From: Micromonosporaceae bacterium
GTDB lineage: Bacteria; Actinomycetota; Actinomycetes; Mycobacteriales; Micromonosporaceae
Direction: 5' to 3'
Length of the DNA: 64,000 nt
NCBI GenBank assembly: GCA_009377645.1
Contig: WHTQ01000012.1
Span: forward strand, 1 to 64,000
Under the pieces are notes generated by a model. The model worked only from the letters and a program-made list of their open reading frames with translations, ran no database searches and was not told where the DNA came from. This document shows positions 49,850 through 57,700 of this stretch, in pieces; position 1 is the stretch's first letter; each line of letters starts with the position of its first letter. Position numbers and translations under genes: made by a program.

Positions 49850-52800
49850 GCGCGCCCACGCCCGACGCCTTCCCGGTCGCCTCCGGGCAGGAACGCATGT
49901 GGTTCCTGGCCTGCCTGGAGCCGGAGCTGGCGGTCTACAACGTGAACCTCTGGCTCCCGCTGCCGACCGGCTGCGCCCCGGAGCAGGCCCGCCGCGCGCT
50001 GGCCCGGCTGGTGGCCAGGCACGAGCCGTTGCGCACCTCGTTCTCGATGCGGGACGGTGCGGTGCTGCAGCTGGTGCACGGCTCGGTGCCGGTGACCGTC
50101 GAGGAGACCGACCTGCGCCCGCTCCCGGCGACCGAGCGGGAGCCGGAGTTCGCGCGGATCGCGCGCGCGGACGCGGCCCGTCCGTTCACTCTGGACCAGG
50201 CGCCGTTGTGGCGAGCCCGGCTGGTCCGGCTCACCGACCAGGAGCTCCGGCTGGTGTGGATCTGCGACCACACGGTCTTCGACGGGTCATCCTCCGACAT
50301 CTTCGTGACCGAGCTGCTGGAGTGCTGCGCCGCCCTGCGGGAACGGCGGGCGCCGCGGTTGGCCGAGCTGGCGATCCAGTACGCCGACTACGCGGTGTGG
50401 CAGCGGGAACGGCTCACCACGCAGCGGGTCGCCACCGAGCTGGCGTACTGGCGCAAGGAGCTGACCGGCCTGCCCAGGGACCTCGGCCTGCCCACCGACC
50501 GGCCGCGCCCGCCGGTGCGCGGCTACCGGGGCGAGGTGCACCAGTTCGCACTCGCCGAGGAGCTGACGTCGCAAGTGGAGGAACAGGCGCGACCACTCGG
50601 CGGCACCTCGTTCATGGTCCTGCTGGCCGGGTTCAAGGCGTTGCTGTCCCGCTGGGCCGGGCATCCGGACATCTTCGTCGGCTGCCCGATGGCGGGGCGG
50701 CCGCTGCCGGAGCTGGCGCCGCTGATCGGGATGTTCGTCAACGCGGTGGTGCTCCGGACCGACCTGGGTGGGGATCCCAGCTTCCGGGAGGCGGTGCGGC
50801 GGGTCCGCGCCACGCTGCTGGAGTCGCTGGAGCATCAGGAGCTGCCGTTCGAGCGGATCGTGGAGGATCTGCAGCCGGCCCGCGACCTGAGCCGGCCGCC
50901 GCTCTACCAGGTGGCGTTCAACCTGGTGCCCTCCGACACCCGGGGACAGATCGGCAACGGCACGGTGAAGGTCGACCTCGCCCTGGACCTGAACCTCCGG
51001 GACGGGCGGCTGCACGGCCGGCTGGAGTACGCCACCGACCTGTTCGACACCGCCACCGCCGAGCGCCTCGCCGGGGCGTACCAGATCCTGCTGGACGCGG
51101 CGCTGCGCGATCCGGACCTGCCGATCTCGCGGCTGCCGATGCTGCCGCCCGCGCAGCGGACCCGGATCCTGGCGCTCGGGCGGGGTCCCCGGGTCGAGCC
51201 GCCGTCCCCGGCCATGCTGCCGGAGCAGCTGCGCGCGCAGGCCGCCCGCACCCCGGACGCGACCGCCGTGGTCAGCGAGTCCGGGCAGCTCTCGTACCGG
51301 CAGCTGTACGCCCGGGCGGACCGGCTGGCGCAGCGGCTGCGCCGGCTCGGCGCCGGTCCCGAGGTGCCGGTGGCGGTGGCCGCGGAGCGCTCCGCGGAGC
51401 TGGTGGTGGCGGTGGTCGCGGTGCTGCAGGCGGGGGCGGTGCTGGCGCCGCTGGATCCGGACTACCCGACCGACCGGCTGGCGTTCCAGCTGGCCGACTC
51501 CGGCGCTGCGGTGCTGCTGACCCAGTCGCGGCTGCGGGACACCCTGCCGGAGCCGGACTGCCCGGTGCTGCTGCTCGACGAACCGGACCCGCCGGACGGG
51601 ACAGAGGTCAAGCCGGCGCCGGCGCCGCGCCCGGACAACGCCGCGTACCTGCTCTACACCTCCGGCTCCACCGGCCGGCCGAAGGGCGTCCTGACCAGCC
51701 ACCGGTCGCTGGCCAACCGGCTGGACTGGATGCAGCGCAGGTTCCAGCTCGACGCCGGCGACGCGGTACTGCACAAGACGTCGGTGAGCTTCGACGTGTC
51801 GCTGTGGGAGCTGTGCTGGCCGCTGGTCACCGGCGCGAGGCTGGTGCTCGCCCGACCGGGCGGCCAGCGCGACCCGGGCTACCTGCGGCACGCGATCATC
51901 CGGTCCGAGGTGACTACCATCCACTTCGTACCGTCGATGCTGGAGGCGTTCCTGGCGGCGGACGGGGTGGAGCGATGCCGGTCGCTGCGCCGGGTGATCT
52001 GCAGCGGCGAGGAGCTTACCCACGGGGTGGCGGATGGGTGTTGCACCCGGCTGCCCGGCGCCGAGCTGCACAACCTGTACGGTCCGACCGAGGCGGCGAT
52101 CGACGTGAGCGCCTGGGCCTGCCGGCCGGAGACCGGGTCCGGGGGCGTGCCGATCGGCTGGCCGGTCCACAACACCCAGCTCCACGTGCTCGACCGGTGG
52201 CTGGAGCCGGTCCCGGAAGGCTTCCCGGGAGAGCTGCACATCGGTGGCGTGCAGCTCGCCCGCGGCTACCACGGCCGGCCGGCCCGCACCGCGGCGGCGT
52301 TCGTGCCCAACCCGCACGGGCCGCCCGGCACCCGGCTCTACCGCACCGGGGACCTGGCGCGGATGCGACCGGACGGCGCCATCGAGTTCCTCGGCCGCGC
52401 CGACACCCAGGTGAAGGTGCACGGGGTGCGGGTGGAGCTGGGTGAGATCGAGAGCGCACTCGCCGAGCACCCGCAGGTGCGCCGCGCCGTGGCGGCGGTC
52501 CGCGACGACGCGCCGGGCGGGCGCGGCCCGGTCGCCTATGTGGACTGGGCCGGCGAGCCCGGCGCGGCGCCGGCGCAGCTGCGCGAGGTCCTCGCGCGAC
52601 GGCTCCCGGCCACCCTGCTGCCGCAGGCGTTCGTGCTGACCGGGGAGTTGCCGGCGCTGCCGAGCGGCAAGGTCGACCGGGGCGCGCTGCCCTCGCCGGC
52701 CAGCGACGACCGGACCCAGGTAGCCGCGGCGTACGCGCCGCCCAGCACCCCGATCGAGCGCGAGCTGTGCGTGATCTGGTCGGAGCTGCTCGGGCGGGAC

Positions 52801-52983
52801 CGGATCGGGGTGGCCGACGACTTCTTCGAGCTTGGTGGGCACTCGCTGCTGGCGATGCAGCTGGTGGGTCGGCTCCGGGAACGGTTCGGGGTGGAGCTTC
52901 CGCTGCGCCGCTGCTTCGAGATCACCACCATCGCAGACCATGCCCTGGAGGTCCTCGGCCTGCTGATGGAGACCTCACAGTGA
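49846..52983 (+). CDS. Nonribosomal peptide synthetase module, C-A(Ser)-PCP
   Basis: This 1045-residue module has C (about 8-450; ICDHTVFDG, first His of HHxxxDG replaced by Asp but the catalytic second His kept), A (about 460-950; TSGSTGRPKG, LYGPTEAA, LPSGK) and PCP (GGHSLLAM, Ser about 1001). The pocket reads D-V-W-H-I-S-L-I-D-K, almost identical to the serine code DVWHLSLIDK. It has no terminal thioesterase, although it is the last gene of the operon, so its product must pass to a partner earlier in gene order. ATG 49846 overlaps the previous stop (ATGA). The 3' end overlaps the convergent LLM gene by nine bases. Confidence 0.92.
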   Translation: MSAPTPDAFPVASGQERMWFLACLEPELAVYNVNLWLPLPTGCAPEQARRALARLVARHEPLRTSFSMRDGAVLQLVHGSVPVTVEETDLRPLPATEREPEFARIARADAARPFTLDQAPLWRARLVRLTDQELRLVWICDHTVFDGSSSDIFVTELLECCAALRERRAPRLAELAIQYADYAVWQRERLTTQRVATELAYWRKELTGLPRDLGLPTDRPRPPVRGYRGEVHQFALAEELTSQVEEQARPLGGTSFMVLLAGFKALLSRWAGHPDIFVGCPMAGRPLPELAPLIGMFVNAVVLRTDLGGDPSFREAVRRVRATLLESLEHQELPFERIVEDLQPARDLSRPPLYQVAFNLVPSDTRGQIGNGTVKVDLALDLNLRDGRLHGRLEYATDLFDTATAERLAGAYQILLDAALRDPDLPISRLPMLPPAQRTRILALGRGPRVEPPSPAMLPEQLRAQAARTPDATAVVSESGQLSYRQLYARADRLAQRLRRLGAGPEVPVAVAAERSAELVVAVVAVLQAGAVLAPLDPDYPTDRLAFQLADSGAAVLLTQSRLRDTLPEPDCPVLLLDEPDPPDGTEVKPAPAPRPDNAAYLLYTSGSTGRPKGVLTSHRSLANRLDWMQRRFQLDAGDAVLHKTSVSFDVSLWELCWPLVTGARLVLARPGGQRDPGYLRHAIIRSEVTTIHFVPSMLEAFLAADGVERCRSLRRVICSGEELTHGVADGCCTRLPGAELHNLYGPTEAAIDVSAWACRPETGSGGVPIGWPVHNTQLHVLDRWLEPVPEGFPGELHIGGVQLARGYHGRPARTAAAFVPNPHGPPGTRLYRTGDLARMRPDGAIEFLGRADTQVKVHGVRVELGEIESALAEHPQVRRAVAAVRDDAPGGRGPVAYVDWAGEPGAAPAQLREVLARRLPATLLPQAFVLTGELPALPSGKVDRGALPSPASDDRTQVAAAYAPPSTPIERELCVIWSELLGRDRIGVADDFFELGGHSLLAMQLVGRLRERFGVELPLRRCFEITTIADHALEVLGLLMETSQ

Positions 52984-54018
52984 TCCGGCCAGCTCCGCGA
53001 TGACCCGCAGCTGGTCCAGCCGCAGCCGCAGCGTGGGCGGCACCAGCCCTACGATCAGCGTGGTCACGCCCGCGTCCCGGTAGGCGGCCAGCCGCTCCCG
53101 TACCCGCTCCGGCGGGCCGCAGACCGTCATCGCGTCGACCAGCTCATCCGGCATCGCCGCCATCGCCTCGCCCTGCCGCCCGGCCAGGAACGCCTCCTGC
53201 ATGGCGGTGGCCTCCCGCGCGAACCCGAGCCGGCCGGCGAGCTGGTTGTGGAAGTTGTGCTGGCGGGAGCCCATGCCGCCCAGGTAGAGCGAGAGCATCG
53301 GGCGCATCATGTCGTACGCGATCTCCAGGTCGTCCTCGACCAGGACCATCACCATCGGGGCGATGTCGAAGCCGTCCAGCGACCGGCCGGACCGGGCCGC
53401 GCCCTCCCGCAGCAGGCTCCGGCACTGCGCCAGGTACTCGGGGGGAACGTTCAGCGGCAGCCAGCCGTCGGCGACCTCGCCGGTCAGCCGGACCGCCTGC
53501 GGTCCCAGGGTGGCGAGGTAGATCGGCAGCTGCTGCTGCACCGGCCCGACCGCGAGCGCCATCTCCCGGCCCTCGCTGTCCGGCAGCGGCACGGTCAGGG
53601 TCGGGCCGTGGTACCGCACTGGCTGGCCGGCCAGCGCCATCCGCACCACGGCGAGGTAGTCCCGGGCGCGCGCCAGCGGCCGGTCGAACCGCAGCCCGTG
53701 CCAACCCTCGACCAGCTGCGGCCCGGAGAACCCCAGGCCGAGCCGGAACCGCCCGCCGGAGATCTGGTCGATGGTGGCGGCGGTCATGGCCGCGGCCACC
53801 GGCCGGCGCGCCGGCATCTGCAGGATCGCGGTGCCCAGCCGGATCCGGCGGGTCTGCCCGGCCAGCCACGCCATCAGGCTGGCCGGGTCGGTGCCGTACG
53901 TCTCGGCCGCCCAGGCCGAGTGGTATCCGAACCGCTCGGCCTCCCGTACCAGTGTCAGGTGCTCGGCCGGGCTGAGCCCGGCCGTGCCCCAGTAGCTCAG
54001 GCTGTATCCCAGTCGCAC
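52975..54018 (-). CDS. LLM-class F420-dependent oxidoreductase
   Basis: This 347-residue luciferase-like TIM-barrel protein opens GYSLSYWGTAGLSPAEHLTL, then has SAWAAETYGTDP and IDQISGGRFRLGLG, the usual LLM signature for coenzyme F420-dependent oxidoreductases. It has no monooxygenase-specific features that I can identify. GTG 54018 follows GGAGG. It is the last gene of the leftward operon and ends nine bases inside the convergent NRPS gene. It is likely a tailoring enzyme acting on the peptide or its precursor, possibly oxidising or reducing an amino or hydroxy position. Confidence 0.88.
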   Translation of the reverse strand: MRLGYSLSYWGTAGLSPAEHLTLVREAERFGYHSAWAAETYGTDPASLMAWLAGQTRRIRLGTAILQMPARRPVAAAMTAATIDQISGGRFRLGLGFSGPQLVEGWHGLRFDRPLARARDYLAVVRMALAGQPVRYHGPTLTVPLPDSEGREMALAVGPVQQQLPIYLATLGPQAVRLTGEVADGWLPLNVPPEYLAQCRSLLREGAARSGRSLDGFDIAPMVMVLVEDDLEIAYDMMRPMLSLYLGGMGSRQHNFHNQLAGRLGFAREATAMQEAFLAGRQGEAMAAMPDELVDAMTVCGPPERVRERLAAYRDAGVTTLIVGLVPPTLRLRLDQLRVIAELAGSL

Positions 54019-54035
54019 AGACCACCTCCGGTCGG

Positions 54036-54794
54036 TCAGTCGGTGAGCGCCTCGCCGATCGCCGCGGCCAGCTCGGCTGGCGCGTCCTCCACCAGCCAGT
54101 GTGAGGCGTCGATCTCCCGGAGGACCGGCCGCGGCCGGGTCTGGCGACGCCAGCCCAGCAGGCCACCGCGGGTCAGCGAGCTGTCGTGCGTGCCGTGCAG
54201 CACCGTGATCGGCGTCCCGAACGGCGGTCCCGGGACGTGCCGGTATCCGGCCTGCAGGGCGAAATCGGCCCGCAGCGCCGGTTCCAGCACCGGCCGGAGC
54301 TCCGCCCGGTCGGCCAGCTCCTGCGGCACGCCACCGAAACCGACCAGCCGCTCCCAGAACAGCGGGGACGGCAGCAGGTGCAGCCGGCGGGGCGGGGCCG
54401 CCACGTCGGGCGCCGCCGCCGAGCCCACCAGCAGCCGGGCCGCCGGCCGGTCCAGCTCGTGCAGCCGCCGGCACACCAGGTACGCGAGCAGCGCGCCGCT
54501 GCAGTAGCCGAACAGGGCGTACGGCGACCGGACGGCTATCGGAAGGGCCGCGGCCAGCTCCGCGACCAGCGGGCCGAGCTCGGTGCGGGGCGGCTCGGCC
54601 AGCCTGGCCTGCCGGCCGGGGAGGTTCACCGACCACGGCTCGATGCCGGGCGGCAGCAGCGGGGTGAGCGGGGCGAGCGAGGCCGGGCCGCCGCCGGCGT
54701 GCGGGAACCCCACCAGCCGCACCCGGGGCGGAGCGGCGGCCGCGGCTTCCTCCGCTTCCTCCGCGGGGCGTAGCGGTACGAACCATTCCGTCAC
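54036..54794 (-). CDS. Type II thioesterase with Cys nucleophile
   Basis: This 252-residue alpha/beta hydrolase of the NRPS/PKS editing type has the early GFPHAGGGPASLAPL motif. The nucleophile elbow GYCSG (Cys98) stands where GHSMG is normal; Asp204 is in HGTHDSS and His232 in DASHW. Type II thioesterases free carrier domains from wrong or stalled acyl groups. The Cys form may instead transfer or cyclise. It sits 17 bases upstream of the LLM gene and overlaps the preceding KS-AT-NRPS stop by four bases. It is the second type II-like thioesterase of the cluster, the other being fused to the PPTase. Confidence 0.88.
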   Translation of the reverse strand: MTEWFVPLRPAEEAEEAAAAAPPRVRLVGFPHAGGGPASLAPLTPLLPPGIEPWSVNLPGRQARLAEPPRTELGPLVAELAAALPIAVRSPYALFGYCSGALLAYLVCRRLHELDRPAARLLVGSAAAPDVAAPPRRLHLLPSPLFWERLVGFGGVPQELADRAELRPVLEPALRADFALQAGYRHVPGPPFGTPITVLHGTHDSSLTRGGLLGWRRQTRPRPVLREIDASHWLVEDAPAELAAAIGEALTD

Positions 54795-57700
54795 GGGTCA
54801 CCGCCCGGCTGCTGCTGCGGTGACAGGTGCGCGGCCAGCTCGGCCGGGGTGGGGTACGCGAAGACCACGCTCACCGGTGCCGGGCGCCCGGTTACCTCCG
54901 CGATCCGGCCCACCAGCCGGGCGGCGAGGATCGAGTGCCCGCCGTTGAGGAAGAAGTTGTCGTGCTCGCCGAGCCGGGGCCGGCGCAACGCCTCCCGCCA
55001 CAGCCGGGTCAACGCCTCGGTCAGCTCCGGGTCGCCAGCCGCTGGCTCCGGCTCCACCGGCCAGGTCGGGTCCGGGTCCGGGTCGACCGCTGGCAGCGCG
55101 CGGTGGTCGATCTTCCCGTTCGGGGTGGTGGGCAGCCGGTCCAGCACGACGATCCCGGACGGAACCGCGGCACCGGGCAGCCGGTCCCGCGCGTGCCGCC
55201 ACACCTCCTCCCGCAGCCGGCCCGGGTCCTGCCCGCCGGACCGGGGCTCCACAAAGGCCACCAGCCGCCCGTCGGTCTGCGGGTCGCCGTCCAGCCGCAC
55301 CGCCGCCAGCGCCACGTCCGGGTGCTCGTGCAGCACGCCCTCGACCTCGCCGAGCTCGATCCGATGACCGCGCAGCTTCACCTGCCGGTCGTGGCGGCCG
55401 AACAGCTCCAGCCCGCCGTCGTAGCGCAGCCGGGCGACGTCCCCGGTGCGGTAGAACCGCCCGTACCGCGGGTGCTCGCCGAACCGGGCGGCGGTCAGCT
55501 CGGCGCGTCGCAGGTAGCCGGTGCTCACGCCGTCGCCGGCGAGGCACAGCTCGCCCGGCACCCCGGGCGGCAGCTCCTGCCCGTCCGGGTCGGTCACGAA
55601 CACCCGGGTGTTGGCGATCGGCGCGCCGACCGGCACCGGGTCCTCGGGATCGTGGTCGAGCTCGGCCGCCGTCGACCAGATCGTGGTCTCGGTCGGACCA
55701 TACACATTGAACAACCGGCCGCCGTGCCGGCGGAGCTGCCGGGCCAGCGCGGCGGACATCGGCTCGCCCCCGCACAGCAGGGTGCGGCCGGCCAGCTCAC
55801 CGTCCGCCTCGGGGAGGAGCATCCGCCACGCGGTGGGTGTCGCCTGCACAGTGGACACGTCGTGCTCGCGTACCAGGTCCAGGAGCGCTCGGGGCCGCAG
55901 CGACGCCTGGTCTGGTGCGACCACCGCCCGCCCGCCGTTCACCAGCGGCAGCAACAGCTCCAGTGCGGAGATGTCGAATGTGGTGGTCGTGGACCAGAGC
56001 ACGGCGCCGGCGGCACCGGACGGCAGCAGCTCGGTGAAGCCGCACACCAGGTTGAGCAGGCTTCGGTGGGACACCACCACACCCTTGGGCGCTCCGGTCG
56101 AGCCGGAGGTGTAGCTGACGTACGCGGGACTGTCCGGGTCGGGGGCGGCGCCGTCCAGCAGCTGTCCCGGAGCGGTCCGGTCCGGGTGCTCGGGGATGTC
56201 CGTCAGCACCAGCGCCGCTGCGGCATCGTCGACCTGGTAGGCCAGCCGCGCCTCGGGCTGGTCCGGGTCCAGCGGCAGGTAGCAGGCACCCGCCGCCCAG
56301 GTGCCGAGCACCGCGGCCGCCGCGCCGGCCGAGCGGCCCAAGGCGAGCGCGACCACCTGGCCGGGTTGCACGCCACGATCCCGCAGCAGGTCGCGTACGG
56401 CGATCGCCCGGTAGATCAGGTCCTGATAGCTCGATGCCTGCTCGCCGTCCACCACGGCGGTGGCCGCCGGGGTGGCCTGCGCCTGGGCCGCGATCCGCTC
56501 CGGTACGGTGCTCGGCGTGCCCCACCGCCGCCGGGTGTGGTTCACCCGCTGCCACGCCGCTTGGTCCGCAGTGGAGCCGAACGGCAGGCTGGACACCGGG
56601 CGGTCCGGCTCGGCGGCGGCCCGCTCCAGCAGCGCCTGCATCCGCGCCACGAACGCCTCGATCTCCGCCTCGTGGTGCACCTCGGTGCTGTGCCAGCACC
56701 GCAGCGTCAACCGGTCCGGCTCGGGCACCGCGATGCACTGGAGGTCCAGCCGGCTGCGGTCGAAGAGGTCCTCGAGGTACTCGGGGACCTCGCCGCAGAT
56801 CCGGATCTTCTCGTCGCTCCACGGCCGGTAGTTGAACATGTGGCGGAACAGCGGCACCCGCCAGCCGGTCGTGCCGTGCCCCCGCTCCGTGATCACTCGC
56901 TCGACCGTGGCGTCGGCGTGCTCGACCCCGTTGAGGAATGCCTCGCCGACCCGGTGCGCCAGGTCCCGGAAGCCGGCCCGCGGGTCCACCCGGATCCGCA
57001 GCGGCAGCGTGCTCACGCCGTACCCCACGTGGTTCTCAGTGGCCGGCCGGCGCGTCCCCACCGGCACCCCGATCACCAGGTCCGGCCCGGCACCGTGCCG
57101 CAGCAGCGTGAGACAGAAGGCGCTCATCAGCACCAGGTTGTCGGTGGTGCGCAGCTCCCGGCGCAGCGCCCGCATCGCCTGCTGTGCTGGCTCGGCCATC
57201 TGCCAGCTACAGGTGTGGCCGGCGAAGGTCGGCCGCGCCGGCGCCGGATGGCTGCCCGGCAGCACCATCGCCTCCGGCTGCGCACCTCGCAGGTGATCCA
57301 GCCAGTACCGGATCGCCTCCGGCGAAGGCTCGGGCTCGGCTAGCAGCGGCGCCACCGTGGCGAGCTGGTCGGGGATCCGCCCGGATGCCGTGATGCCGTC
57401 GTAGATCTGGCCCAGCTCTTCGACCAGAATCTGCACGGATGCCGCATCGATGACGATGTGGTGAGCCGCCAGGCAGACCACGCTCCCGCCGTCCGGCAAG
57501 CTGAAATGACCCGCCCGGAACAGGAAGTCCCGGTGCAGGTCGAACGGCCGGTGCAGGAACTCCTGCAGGTCGGGGATCAGTTGCTCGGGCGTGGTGGTGC
57601 GGGTCTGGATCGGCAGCTCCGCGTCCGCGCCGGCGGTGAGGTGCCGCACCGGAGTGCCGTCGATCTCCGGGAACCGCAGCCGGAGGGCGGGGTGCCGGCG

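Noticed and set aside
50287-52941. Long minus-strand open frame opposite the Ser NRPS
   Set aside because: Same artefact of GC bias; the plus strand encodes intact C-A-PCP.
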